Position numbers and translations under genes: made by a program
Origin: Chloroflexota bacterium
GTDB lineage: Bacteria; Chloroflexota; Chloroflexia; QHBQ01
DNA length: 59,533 nucleotides
Assembly: GCA_025355955.1 (NCBI GenBank)
Contig: JANXYP010000263.1
Coordinates: forward strand, 1-59,533
Reading direction: 5' to 3'
The notes under the pieces: generated by a model
What the model was told of the DNA's origin: nothing
Database searches by the model: none
What the model saw: the letters and a program-made list of their open reading frames with translations, nothing else
In this document: positions 26,308 to 35,040 of the stretch, piece after piece
Layout: every line of letters starts with the position of its first letter
Position numbering within the stretch: position 1 is the stretch's first letter

Positions 26308-27717
26308 TTAGGTTGGGATCTCCGCCGCCGCCACCGCGTTACTGCCGCTGATCGGCTGGCCGACTCGCATCGTCTTGTAGATGTTGTAGAGCTGTAGGCA
26401 GAAGCCGAAGAATAGCAACGCGCCGCTCATCGCCCTGCCGATGGCGTAGGGCTTCATCGAGGGCAGTGCAGCGTAGACGGTCTGGCCTTCCAGCCACGCT
26501 CCACCCTGGATCAACCCACCGATCTGCAGGGTTAGCATCATAATCAGGAAGCCAAGCGTAACCAGCCAGAACTGCGCCTCGCCCAATGCGGGACTCCAGA
26601 TGCGCCGCTTCATTATCACTGGCACCATGTAATACAGCCCACCCATCGCCCAGAAGCTCATGGTACCGAGCATCGCCAGGTGTGCGTGGCCGGTAATCCA
26701 CCAGGTAAAGTGGACCAGGCGATTGAAGCCCTGGATTGATTGGAATGGCCCTTGCACGCAGGTGACGAAGTAGAAGACCGTGCCGACGATCAGGAACTTG
26801 AGTGGCAGGCTCTCGTAAATCTTGCCCCAGTTGCCGCGCATTGTCATCCATATATTGCCCAGGAAGGTGAACACCGGCACGAACAGCCCCATACTGCCGA
26901 TTACCGCGATGGTCTTCAGATAACCAGGTGTCGGTGTTTCCAGCAGGTGGTGGTGGCCGACCATCGTGTAGAAGAAGATGAGGCTCCAGAAACCAATCAG
27001 CGACAGGGTATGGCTGTAGAGTGGTGATCGGATGATGAGCGGGACGAAGTAGTAGACCATTGCCACGCCACCCATGGTGAACCATAGGCCAAGTACGTTG
27101 TGGCCGTAGAACCAGTTCCAGATTGAGTCGCGAATGCCGTCGAGGCTGCCGGATGGCCCGATCGGGAAGCCTGACAGACTGCCTGGATCCCAGATGACGT
27201 TGCCAATCGAGTAGACCATCGGCATTAGCACCAGTGCCGCGGTGGTATACCAAATTGATACGTATAGCTTCTTCTCTTTGCGGGCCAGCACAGTGCGCAC
27301 AATATTATACAGGTTCATCAGCAGCACAATGACGACCAGAATATCAATCGGCCAGATCATCTCGGCGTACTCGCGGCCCTGGGTCAAGCCTGCAGGCAGG
27401 GTCAGGGCGGCCAGTATGCCAACCACGTTCCACAGGATCATCGAAATGTTACCGAGGCGCTCACTGTGCAGTGGCACGCCACAGAGCTTCGGCACGATGT
27501 AACTGAATGCGCCAAACCAGATGCTGCTAACCCAGAGGAAGAACATCACATTGACGTGTACCGCACGGATACGACCAAACTCCAAAACGGCGATACCGCC
27601 GAGGAAATCAGGGGCAGCCATCTCGATCGCCGCGATTAGACCGGCGATTCCGCCGATAATCACCCAGATCACACCAGTTAGAATAAAGTTTCGTGACGTG
27701 CTAAACTCTTTGTCCAC
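26308..27717 (-). CDS. ccoN: cbb3-type cytochrome c oxidase subunit I
   Basis: The catalytic subunit of a C-family haem-copper oxidase, 469 residues with 12 helices. All ligands are present. His54 (helix II) and His346 would hold haem b and His344 haem b3 (GHAHLAM, helix X). Cu-B ligands would be His206 (YGHNV, helix VI) and His256/His257 (VGHHHLL, helix VII). Tyr250 sits at the place of the helix VII Tyr that cross-links to the Cu-B His in cbb3. The spacing is the same as in known CcoN within one residue. It should reduce oxygen to water using cytochrome c, with high affinity. NO reductase activity is unlikely because the Tyr is present. Confidence 0.93.
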   Translation of the reverse strand: MDKEFSTSRNFILTGVIWVIIGGIAGLIAAIEMAAPDFLGGIAVLEFGRIRAVHVNVMFFLWVSSIWFGAFSYIVPKLCGVPLHSERLGNISMILWNVVGILAALTLPAGLTQGREYAEMIWPIDILVVIVLLMNLYNIVRTVLARKEKKLYVSIWYTTAALVLMPMVYSIGNVIWDPGSLSGFPIGPSGSLDGIRDSIWNWFYGHNVLGLWFTMGGVAMVYYFVPLIIRSPLYSHTLSLIGFWSLIFFYTMVGHHHLLETPTPGYLKTIAVIGSMGLFVPVFTFLGNIWMTMRGNWGKIYESLPLKFLIVGTVFYFVTCVQGPFQSIQGFNRLVHFTWWITGHAHLAMLGTMSFWAMGGLYYMVPVIMKRRIWSPALGEAQFWLVTLGFLIMMLTLQIGGLIQGGAWLEGQTVYAALPSMKPYAIGRAMSGALLFFGFCLQLYNIYKTMRVGQPISGSNAVAAAEIPT

Positions 27718-27859
27718 TGCTTCCCCCCTCCCTCTTCCGGGAGTTATGAGTTATAAGTTATGAGCTATTCGCTTCTGCGTTAGGAGCAGCGCTCTGAATG
27801 GGTCAACCAAAATGACTCTGTGTTGAGTTTGTGGTACTTCAACTCAAAACTCAAAACTT

Positions 27860-28873
27860 CTACAGCCTACGTGAGCGGGCGGTAATCGCCATCGCCCTGC
27901 CAGCAGGTGTGTCGGCTAGCGGGCGGCCGGTGGTGTCAATGGCGGGGGTGGCAACCGGCTGGGGCGCTTTGGTCTGCTTCGGCACCAGAGCCAGGGTGGC
28001 GAGGATAACGATGGCGCTGATGATGATGATGATCAACAGGTTGAGCCAGGTGAGGTCGGTACGGTTGGCGGCATCGCTGTTGAATGTGACCCAGCTTGCC
28101 ACTGACTTGCGGCTCTTCATCTCGCGCAGGCCGGGCGCACCATTCCACACCGCAAAGGCGACATTGGTAGTCTTGCCAGGTACAATCTCCGCTGCGCCAG
28201 AATTGCCGCTGCTATAGGCGCGGGAGAAAACCACGTTCCAACCCTTGATCGTTTGGCCCTCGGCGGTGACGACGTTGCCCCATACCCCTTCGCCCATTGG
28301 TATAATCCCCTGCACATCGGCGGCCTTGCAGATACCGTTGCTGACCAGGTTGAAGACGGGACTACCGCTATGGGTACTCTCCACCACTAGCTGCTGGCTG
28401 GCCTTCCACTGCCAGATGTTCACCGGCGCATCGAGCTGGCCCATGCACTGGAAGGGCGTACTCGCCTCCACGGCCAGCGGCCACTCCAGCGCCACTGCGT
28501 CGGACGACTGCTGCGCGTCCTCCACATTGTTCATTGTATCGTCGGCCCAACTGACCATGATCGCCAGCGTGTTGCTGTCGTCTAGCGCCCGCACGTAGAC
28601 GGCGTGAACGCTGCCGCCGCTGGGCCTGACCATCTGCTGGGCGCTGAGTGGCACCTCTACCGCCAACGCCTTGCTGTTCCACAGGTCGGAGTTGGGATCG
28701 GTAGTCGGCAATTGACCATCGGCAATGCGTACCGGCTTGACCGTGATGGTGGCCGAGCTAACCATGCTGAAGTTAGCCAGGCTCATGCCCAGGCTGAAGG
28801 CAATCGCCAGAGCCAGCATCACGCCTACGGTTGAGATACGCTTGAGTTTTTTGCTACTTCGTAGCACAGGCAT
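27860..28873 (-). CDS. Ethylbenzene-dehydrogenase-like haem-binding protein, membrane-anchored
   Basis: A 337-residue protein. A signal or anchor helix at about 15-36 is followed by a beta-sandwich domain of the EB_dh/cytochrome c-552 (DMSO reductase family gamma subunit) type. The stretch FQCMGQLDAPVNIWQWKA is characteristic, and such domains bind one b haem by Met and Lys. A C-terminal helix (about 277-300) anchors it to the membrane. No molybdoenzyme gene is nearby. Instead it sits between cytochrome c and CcoN genes, so it may pass electrons within this respiratory chain. Heptamer repeats fill the gap behind it (27738-27858). GGGAG precedes the ATG. Confidence 0.8.
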   Translation of the reverse strand: MPVLRSSKKLKRISTVGVMLALAIAFSLGMSLANFSMVSSATITVKPVRIADGQLPTTDPNSDLWNSKALAVEVPLSAQQMVRPSGGSVHAVYVRALDDSNTLAIMVSWADDTMNNVEDAQQSSDAVALEWPLAVEASTPFQCMGQLDAPVNIWQWKASQQLVVESTHSGSPVFNLVSNGICKAADVQGIIPMGEGVWGNVVTAEGQTIKGWNVVFSRAYSSGNSGAAEIVPGKTTNVAFAVWNGAPGLREMKSRKSVASWVTFNSDAANRTDLTWLNLLIIIIISAIVILATLALVPKQTKAPQPVATPAIDTTGRPLADTPAGRAMAITARSRRL

Positions 28874-28981
28874 AGTAATCTCCCACCACTACGGATTATC
28901 TACCGCTATCACTACCCCCACCCAGCCTCCCCCAGCGGGGGAGGAAGGATGTACGCCTCCCATATGGAAGGGCATGATCGG

Positions 28982-29857
28982 CTAGCGCAATTTGGAGAGG
29001 TAATTGACGATGGTATCCAATTCCGCTTCGGTCATCGGAATCTGCGGCATAAAGCTGGGGTTCATGTGGATGTTGCTGGGGGTGGGGGTTGGGCCACCGC
29101 CCGGCGTAATCGTCGGAGCTGGGGTAGCATAGAGACTGAGCGCCAGTGTCGCGGTATAGGCCCACAGGTAGGGGCCGCGCTCCCAGGCAGGCATCGCCTG
29201 CGGATCCTTAATCCAGCGCTTCATCCAATCGGCGGTGCGCCGTCCACCGACCAGGGTTAGATTAGCAGCAACATTGCCGCCCACACTGCCGACCAGATGG
29301 CAGTTGAGGCAGCCTTTCGCCAGCATCAGTTCCTTAATTGGGCGGGTATCGGTTATGGTCATCGAGCTATTGGGTGGCACTTGCAGGTCGCCAGCCAGGT
29401 TGGCGGAGGGAATGTAATAGATAGTAGTGTTAAAATCACCATACTGCAGAAAGGCGGTGAGGCTTTCGATTTGCTGGTCGTTGAGCGGGCCGCCATTATC
29501 CTGACCCCACGCAGGCATATTGGGGATCTGGGGGTTGGGCTGAACGCCCTGCCGCCCCTGGTGGATTGTCTTGACGATGAGGTCGTGTGCGGCAACCAGA
29601 TCGGCATCCTTGCTGCCACCGACATTGATATCGCGCCACTCGGCCCTATTGATGGCGGGGCCGATGCAACCCTCGCCCAGCGGCCCGTGGCAGATCGAGC
29701 AATACTGCCCATATAGTTGCTGCCCTGTCGCCGCCGATGCAGCCAACTGTGAGTTAGCCAATTGGTCAGTACGGTTCTGATCGATCACGAAATAGAGTAC
29801 CCCGCCCGCGATCAGGGCCAGGGTCAGGGCGATCGCAAGTATGCCTTTATCGTTCAT
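28982..29857 (-). CDS. Membrane-anchored dihaem cytochrome c
   Basis: A 291-residue protein with one N-terminal helix (about 5-24) and two class I cytochrome c domains. Haem sites are CSICHG at 53-58 (Cys53, Cys56, His57) and CLNCHL at 183-188 (Cys183, Cys186, His187). Distal Met ligands are probably in the NMPAWG motif near 113 and the QAMPAWE motif. It follows the Rieske gene, as expected for the cytochrome c partner of a quinol-cytochrome c reductase, and probably carries electrons to the cbb3-like oxidase. The C-terminus has a Pro/Thr/Gly linker before the last helix-like segment. GGGAG precedes the ATG. Confidence 0.88.
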   Translation of the reverse strand: MNDKGILAIALTLALIAGGVLYFVIDQNRTDQLANSQLAASAATGQQLYGQYCSICHGPLGEGCIGPAINRAEWRDINVGGSKDADLVAAHDLIVKTIHQGRQGVQPNPQIPNMPAWGQDNGGPLNDQQIESLTAFLQYGDFNTTIYYIPSANLAGDLQVPPNSSMTITDTRPIKELMLAKGCLNCHLVGSVGGNVAANLTLVGGRRTADWMKRWIKDPQAMPAWERGPYLWAYTATLALSLYATPAPTITPGGGPTPTPSNIHMNPSFMPQIPMTEAELDTIVNYLSKLR

Positions 29858-29889
29858 CGGATTTGCTCCCTGTATATTTACTGGGCTTA

Positions 29890-30534
29890 TTAGCTAACTG
29901 GCGTTGCCTGACTGGTCTTCGGATCAGTGGTGCTGGGATCCCACTTGGGGCGGGACAGGATGATGCCGGAGTCGACAATCACCGTATCACCTTGCAAGGT
30001 TATCTGCATATGGTCCAGTGGGCGCGGCGCGGGGCCAGCGACGATCTGGCCGGTCGGCACATAGGTCGAGCCGTGGCAGGGGCAGTGGAACATCCCCACA
30101 TATTTAACCTGGCCTTTGCCATCTGGGGCGAGATAGCTGGGGAACTCCTCGGTGGGGTTGAATGGCACGGTGCAGCCGAGGTGGACGCACTTCCAGTACA
30201 GGGCGATCAGGCCCTGCGGCAGGTGGACGAGGAAGAAGTGACCATCGCGGTTGCGGGAAGTAGCGCCGAGGGTGGTGGTAAATACGCCGTTGGCCTGCAC
30301 TGCCACAGGGAAGTCGGCGACCTTGCCAGCGGTGATCTTACCGCCAAAGGCGCTGGTTTTGGTTGGGTAGAAGAACTTGAAGAACCCGCCCAACCCCAAT
30401 GCGCTGGAGACTGCGATCGCGCTAATGAGCGCTGCCTTGAAGAACCCGCGCCGACTGATATCGCCCTCAACCCCTTCGGAGCCGAGGTCCAATCGGCGGC
30501 TCTGCTTCAGATCTTCGCTAACAACTTTGCCCAT
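29890..30534 (-). CDS. Rieske iron-sulfur protein
   Basis: A 214-residue Rieske subunit of a b6-type quinol oxidoreductase. SRRGFFK at 27-33 with the following helix is a twin-arginine signal anchor. The cluster-binding boxes are CVHLGC (Cys116, His118, Cys121) and CPCHGS (Cys151, Cys153, His154). The ligands are Cys116, His118, Cys151 and His154, and Cys121-Cys153 form the usual disulfide. AAAGGAG lies 8 bases before the ATG. It is transcribed after the two cytochrome b genes. A GGGCGAACAACGGTTCGCCC palindrome at about 30560-30580 separates it from the subunit IV gene. Confidence 0.93.
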   Translation of the reverse strand: MGKVVSEDLKQSRRLDLGSEGVEGDISRRGFFKAALISAIAVSSALGLGGFFKFFYPTKTSAFGGKITAGKVADFPVAVQANGVFTTTLGATSRNRDGHFFLVHLPQGLIALYWKCVHLGCTVPFNPTEEFPSYLAPDGKGQVKYVGMFHCPCHGSTYVPTGQIVAGPAPRPLDHMQITLQGDTVIVDSGIILSRPKWDPSTTDPKTSQATPVS

Positions 30535-30620
30535 GTGTAACTCCTTTGACCATGCCGGGGGCGAACAACGGTTCGCCCCTACATCCGCTTCTCCGCTGAA
30601 CCTAATCCGCTAGCTGACGC

Positions 30621-31445
30621 TTAATGTGACGCTGGCATTGCCCAGGGATAAAACAGGTTCATGCTGGGGCCACGGAACGCGGTGCCGATAATGGTGAGCA
30701 GGGTGTAGCTGGCGACAAAGCCAGTGAACAGCGCGATGATGATTTCGGTGCGATTGGCCTTCCACACCTTCGCCATAATCAGTATCAGAATGCCAGTCAG
30801 TATCGCCATGATTGAGAGTGGGTAGATGTAACCAGCGAACGCCTGCACGATAAAACCTTGCGTCGATGAGTCGCTGACGAAACCGTTGACGATGTTGGCG
30901 AACCAGGTCTTGGCCGGGAACTGTGCATCAATCAGCACCAATGCGCTTTCCAGGACGAAGGTGTAGATGAAGGTAAAGATGGTGATGGGGATGCCCTTAC
31001 GCGAGTAGAACCAAACCCCCACGCCCTCCGGCTTGTTGTCGAAGTAAGGGATGGCGGCAATTGCCACCAGCGCCAGGCTGGGAACAATCACGCCTGCAAG
31101 GTCGGGCGACATATGCAACAGCAATTCTTGCAGATTGAGGAAGTACCAGGGCGCTTTCGACGGGTTAGGGGTCTTCTCCGGGTTCGCCAGTTGGTCGAGC
31201 GGCCCGTTGATCAAGACTGCCAGCAGCAGGATGTTCAGGCTGACAACTATGGTGGCAAGGAACTGGCGGATCATAAGGTGCGGCCAGACCTGCACTGTGT
31301 TGGCTTTGCGCCGTGCGGTTGCCACCTGTGTCTCCGGGTTGCGCCGCGTCGCCAACCGCGCCAGCATCTCCTCGCGGCTCGGCACCCTGGTGTTCTCGCC
31401 ACCCTGCCCGGCTCCAGCCTTTGGTGGTTGGGTTGTAGTTGCCAT
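30621..31445 (-). CDS. Cytochrome b C-terminal domain (subunit IV-like)
   Basis: A 274-residue membrane protein that supplies the C-terminal half of cytochrome b. After a polar N-terminus of about 60 residues come helices equivalent to E-G. The quinol-site motif is KAPWYFLNLQELL, where bc1 complexes have PEWY. The Glu is replaced, as in many low-potential (menaquinone) b6-type complexes. VAIAAIPYFDNKPEGVG follows, typical of subunit IV-like proteins. Additional helices at the C-terminus (about 205-262) make it longer than the 160-residue plastid subunit IV. Heptamer repeats (31469-31535) separate it from the b6-like gene. Confidence 0.88.
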   Translation of the reverse strand: MATTTQPPKAGAGQGGENTRVPSREEMLARLATRRNPETQVATARRKANTVQVWPHLMIRQFLATIVVSLNILLLAVLINGPLDQLANPEKTPNPSKAPWYFLNLQELLLHMSPDLAGVIVPSLALVAIAAIPYFDNKPEGVGVWFYSRKGIPITIFTFIYTFVLESALVLIDAQFPAKTWFANIVNGFVSDSSTQGFIVQAFAGYIYPLSIMAILTGILILIMAKVWKANRTEIIIALFTGFVASYTLLTIIGTAFRGPSMNLFYPWAMPASH

Positions 31446-31539
31446 GACAAACCCCCCTTCTTTGTTAATGGTGAATGGTGAATGTTAAATGAAGAACCCT
31501 GAACCCCAGCATTTACCATTTACCATTTACCATTGCCGT

Positions 31540-32292
31540 TTACAGCCCCCGCGAGAAGCCGTCCTTGCGGATGCGCCAGAAGTGGACGCTGAGGAACAGC
31601 GATAGCAGCAGCGGCAAGGCGATTACGTGCAAGGTATAGAATCGTATCAGTGTGTTCTGGCCCACCGTTTTATCGCCGAGCAGCAGGAACTGTACCAGCC
31701 CGCCGAGGAACGGCGTGGAGCCGACCATGTTGGTGCCGACCGTCACCGCCCAGTAGGATAGTTGATCCCAGGGCAGCAGGTAGCCAGTGAAACTGAGCAG
31801 GAAGGTAAGGACCAGCAGGATTACGCCCACGATCCTGTTGAACTCTCGCGGTGGGCGATAGCTGCCGGTGTAGAACACTCGACACATATGCAGAAAGACG
31901 ACAATCACCATCCCGTGCGCTGCCCAGCGGTGCATATTACGCATTAGCTGGCCGAAGCTGACACTGCCTTGCAAATCGAGCATATTCTGGTAGGCAAGCG
32001 GCACTTGCGGCACATAGTAGAACATCAGCAGCACGCCAGTGAGGGTGAGTATTAGGAAGAACAGGAAGGAGATGCCGCCCAGACCCCAGGTGTAGGTAAT
32101 CTTAATCGCTTCGGGGCGGGTGCGGGTAGGTTGCAGGTGCAAGAACACGCTGCCCATCACCGCCAGCGCACGAGTGCGGGCGTTGGTCGGCCAGGGGTTG
32201 CGGATCACTGAGCGGTACAACTGCGAGCGGGTGAAGGCCTCGTATAGCTGACCGGGATGGGCAAGCATCCTCAAGCCGTTGCGTATCTGCAT
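31540..32292 (-). CDS. Cytochrome b6-like subunit
   Basis: A 250-residue protein with the N-terminal four-helix part of cytochrome b. Counting from the longer reading at 32307, the haem ligands are His126 and His140 ([15 protein letters not shown], 14 apart) in helix B and His227 and His242 in helix D. The 15-residue spacing of the second pair is that of b6f rather than bc1 complexes. Start: the ATG at 32292 has GGGGGA just upstream, while the ATG at 32307 has no ribosome site; both are in frame. The subunit oxidises quinol together with the downstream subunit IV and Rieske protein. Confidence 0.9.
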   Translation of the reverse strand: MQIRNGLRMLAHPGQLYEAFTRSQLYRSVIRNPWPTNARTRALAVMGSVFLHLQPTRTRPEAIKITYTWGLGGISFLFFLILTLTGVLLMFYYVPQVPLAYQNMLDLQGSVSFGQLMRNMHRWAAHGMVIVVFLHMCRVFYTGSYRPPREFNRIVGVILLVLTFLLSFTGYLLPWDQLSYWAVTVGTNMVGSTPFLGGLVQFLLLGDKTVGQNTLIRFYTLHVIALPLLLSLFLSVHFWRIRKDGFSRGL

Positions 32293-32416
32293 CTCTCTAT
32301 CCCCCATCTTGCAAATTGCAGTTAAATTGCAGTTATAGATTGAAGATTATAAATCTTGTGCTGGCGCTGCGTCGTTCAAAAGCGAACCAGCGGTTCACCC
32401 CTACGGATAACGCGCC

Positions 32417-32536
32417 CTACTGGTCAATCTCCTTGGTATCGTCGCCGGTGAAGCGCTCGATAGCGTAGAGGATCGCCAGGGTAAATATAATCGTGCCGAA
32501 CACGATCAGCAGTTCGATTGTTTCGCCAACTACCAT
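32417..32536 (-). CDS. 39-residue single-helix membrane peptide
   Basis: A short gene of 39 codons. The peptide starts MVVGETIELL and has one clear transmembrane helix (about 8-26, rich in Ile, Leu, Val, Phe). A charged C-terminus, ERFTGDDTKEIDQ, follows. GAAGGAGG lies 7 bases before the ATG, and an extended -10 promoter lies 75 bp upstream. It is the first gene of the respiratory cluster, ahead of the b6-like gene. In size and topology it resembles the small subunits of b6f or cbb3 complexes (PetG/PetN, CcoQ). I cannot show homology to any of them by eye. Confidence 0.75.
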   Translation of the reverse strand: MVVGETIELLIVFGTIIFTLAILYAIERFTGDDTKEIDQ

Positions 32537-32610
32537 CGTCGGCCTCCTTCAAGGCAGGGGATATCTGCAACTGTGTAGCACATCGCGCGCCGCGATTTGG
32601 GCGCAAGGCC

Positions 32611-32619
32611 ATTATAGCA
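32611..32619 (-). promoter_or_regulatory. Extended -10 promoter of the respiratory cluster
   Basis: The minus strand reads TGCTATAAT with no convincing -35 box. The start of transcription would be near 32604, giving a leader of about 70 bases before the 39-residue peptide gene. Confidence 0.6.
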
Positions 32620-32803
32620 CACCATCAAGCCTGGCGGTAGCCTTGTTGAATTAAAAAAGCGTATAAAAGCGTTTACCGCTTTTCGGCTGCCACGGCGCTC
32701 ATTCTAGCAGGTGCGCGGGCAGAAGTCAAGCGGGATTCAAGGCTGATTTTGAAACCTGGGAAAAGCGGATGAGCCAGCCGACGCGGGCCTATACGCTTAC
32801 AGT

Positions 32804-32831
32804 GAAGGGCGCACCTCATTGTGCGCCCTTC
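32804..32831. repeat. Perfect 11-bp hairpin behind metG
   Basis: GAAGGGCGCAC (32804-32814), a 6-base loop, and GTGCGCCCTTC. It has no T-run on either strand. It resembles the GGGCGCAC...GTGCGCCC repeat at 58009. It may act as a terminator-like barrier for metG, but it is more simply a member of the palindrome family. The gap 32537-32848 also holds the promoter at 32611 and nothing else that I can see. Confidence 0.6.
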
Positions 32832-32848
32832 CACTTTCCACCTTCAAC

Positions 32849-34687
32849 TCACCCCAGCGTCACCGTTCGCTCATCCCCCAACTCGGCGCGCTGACGCACC
32901 TGTTGATTGTAGATAACGATGCGGGGGCGGTCAGACTGAGTCTCGATCGGGCCGTCGGGGTCTACCCAGGGTTCGAGACTGCGTTGCTCCTCGGCCTCGA
33001 TTAGCTCCGGCAGGGTCTTCTCGTCGTACTTCTTGAACAGCGGCGCGGGCTGCCCTAGTGGCTGACCGGGCGGCAGGTCACGCATCTCCCAGTTTTCTGC
33101 ACTAACCTCGCCGTTGTAGCCGAGCATCTCGTGCAGCTTCTGCGCGGAGAATGGTAGGAATGGCGCAGTCATGATGCGTAGCGCGGCTAGCACTTGCATC
33201 GCCACGTAATAGGCAGTCGCCGCCTTGGCCTTGTCCAGTTTGACTGTCTTCCACGGCTCCTGCTTGTCGAGGTAGACATTCGCCTTGGTCGCCATGGACA
33301 TCACCTCGCGCAAAGCCTCCTTCAGCTTCACGCGGTCAATCAGGTCGCCTACAGTGTCGAAGGCAGCGCGGGTATCGGCCAGCAGTTGGCGGTCATCATC
33401 GCCGATATACTCCTGCAGCGGCTCCGGCACCTTGCCCTCGAAGTTCTTGTAGGTGGGGTTCAACACCCGGTTGACCAGGTTGCCGTAGGTGGCGACCAGC
33501 TCATCATTATTGCGGCGAAAGAACTCGGTCCAACTCCACTCGCTGTCACGGGTGTCGGGCGCAGCGGCGCAGAGGTAGTAGCGAATCGGGTCGGGGTCGT
33601 AGCGCTCCAACACATCTGGCAGTAGCGGCACTCCCCCCTTGCTGGCGCTCATCTTCTGCCCGCTGGCAGTCAGGTATTGTGTGGCTGGCACATCGTAAGG
33701 CAACTCCAGGTCGCCATAGCCGAGCAGTATCGCGGGCCAGATGATGGTGTGGAAGGTGATATTGTCTTTGCCGATGAAGTAGACTGCCCGCACTGGCGCG
33801 TCCGGCTGCGGCTGCCACCAGTCCTTCCACCGCTCCGGCGTTCCCTGCAGCGCGGCCCACTCGATGGTAGCAGAGAGGTAGCCGATTACCGCGTCGAACC
33901 AGACGTAGATGCGCTTGGAGTCGAACTCCGGGTCGGCGACCGGCACTGGCACGCCCCAGTCGAGGTCGCGAGTAATCGCCCGTCCGTGCATCCCTTCGCG
34001 CAGTGAGCCGAGAGTGAAGTTGTATACATTGGTGCGCCAGTATTGCTCGTGGCCTTCACCGATTACCCACTGCTCCAGCATCGGCTGCAGCTTCGCCAGA
34101 TCTAGGTAGTAGTGAACGCTGGGCTTGAAGATAGGCGGATTGCCGCACAGCTTGCAGCGGATGTCCAGCAGTTGGATGGGGTCGAGCAGGTTGCCACAGT
34201 TGTCGCACTGATCGCCCCGCGCCTCCTTGTAGCCGCAGATCGGGCAGGTGCCTTCCACGTAGCGGTCAGGCAGGAAGCGACGGTCAGTCTCGCAATAGGG
34301 CGCGTCGGCGGTATCCTTATAGATATAGCCCTGCGCCATCAGTTTGAGGAAGATGGTCTGGGTGGTCTGATAGTGGTTGGGCGTTTCGGTGTCGGTGTAG
34401 AGGTCGTAGCTGAAGCCCATCTGCTGGTAGTTCTCGCAGAACAGGGTATGCACGCGGTTGACCAGCTTGGCGGGATGCACCCCCGCAGCGTCGGCCTTCA
34501 CCGTGGTGGGCGTGCCGTGCGTGTCGCTGCCGGAGACCATGATCGTCTCCTTGCCCCTCATCCGCTGGTAGCGCACGAAGATGTCGGGCTGGATGCCTGC
34601 GCCCGCGATATGACCCAGGTGGCGCGGCCCCACTGTGTAGGGCCACGCCACGCAGACGAGGATGCGTTCCTTTTCTTTCTCACTCAT
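32849..34687 (-). CDS. metG: Methionyl-tRNA synthetase
   Basis: The enzyme charges tRNA-Met. The class I motifs are HLGH (in PRHLGHIAGAG) and KMSAS (in GQKMSASKGG), for HIGH and KMSKS. The CP-domain zinc knuckles are CPICGYKEARGDQCDNC and CKLCG, so it is the two-knuckle type. The anticodon-binding domain follows, and there is no C-terminal tRNA-binding EMAP domain, giving 612 residues. I prefer the ATG at 34687, which has AAGGAG 11 bases upstream; at the ATG at 34696 the site would be only 2 bases away. It is preceded on the same strand by a GT2 gene, with a repeat-filled gap. Confidence 0.95.
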   Translation of the reverse strand: MSEKEKERILVCVAWPYTVGPRHLGHIAGAGIQPDIFVRYQRMRGKETIMVSGSDTHGTPTTVKADAAGVHPAKLVNRVHTLFCENYQQMGFSYDLYTDTETPNHYQTTQTIFLKLMAQGYIYKDTADAPYCETDRRFLPDRYVEGTCPICGYKEARGDQCDNCGNLLDPIQLLDIRCKLCGNPPIFKPSVHYYLDLAKLQPMLEQWVIGEGHEQYWRTNVYNFTLGSLREGMHGRAITRDLDWGVPVPVADPEFDSKRIYVWFDAVIGYLSATIEWAALQGTPERWKDWWQPQPDAPVRAVYFIGKDNITFHTIIWPAILLGYGDLELPYDVPATQYLTASGQKMSASKGGVPLLPDVLERYDPDPIRYYLCAAAPDTRDSEWSWTEFFRRNNDELVATYGNLVNRVLNPTYKNFEGKVPEPLQEYIGDDDRQLLADTRAAFDTVGDLIDRVKLKEALREVMSMATKANVYLDKQEPWKTVKLDKAKAATAYYVAMQVLAALRIMTAPFLPFSAQKLHEMLGYNGEVSAENWEMRDLPPGQPLGQPAPLFKKYDEKTLPELIEAEEQRSLEPWVDPDGPIETQSDRPRIVIYNQQVRQRAELGDERTVTLG

Positions 34688-34850
34688 TTGCTTCATCGCT
34701 CCTTAATACATATCCCGTAGATCTAATGATTTACATCTGGCCCTAACAATTCAGGGCCAGCAGGCACGATCATTCGCCCCCGTTCTGGCGTAAATAAGCC
34801 CATAACGAGGCGTGATTTAGTACCACGCCCTTGCCCACCTCCGCTAATTA

Positions 34851-35040
34851 CAGATTGCAGATTGCAGATGGCAGATTGTAGGTAATCGTTCATTCGTATC
34901 CTCAAACAGGGCGGGTGCAACCCGCCCCTGATGTTCTCCCCTCCCATTGGTAGGGGTAGGGGAGGGGGCGTACTGCGCGACTCGTACCCTCGCCAAGAGG
35001 GGAGTTTGACTGTTCAAAACTCAAAACTCAAAACTCAAAA
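34851..35040. repeat. Mixed repeats between GT2 and metG
   Basis: Four repeat types lie in sequence: GATTGCA heptamers (34851-34882), the palindrome GGGCGGGTGCAACCCGCCC (34908-34926), CCCCTCCC-type palindromes (34937-35005) and AAAACTC heptamers (35014-35040). The AAAACTC array touches the GT2 stop codon. I see no gene and no T-box-like structure here. Confidence 0.7.

Noticed and set aside
32849-35040. T-box or SAM-type riboswitch ahead of metG
   Set aside because: The leader between the GT2 gene and metG is composed of known repeats, and I found no T-box sequence (TGGNACCGCG-like) or conserved junction.
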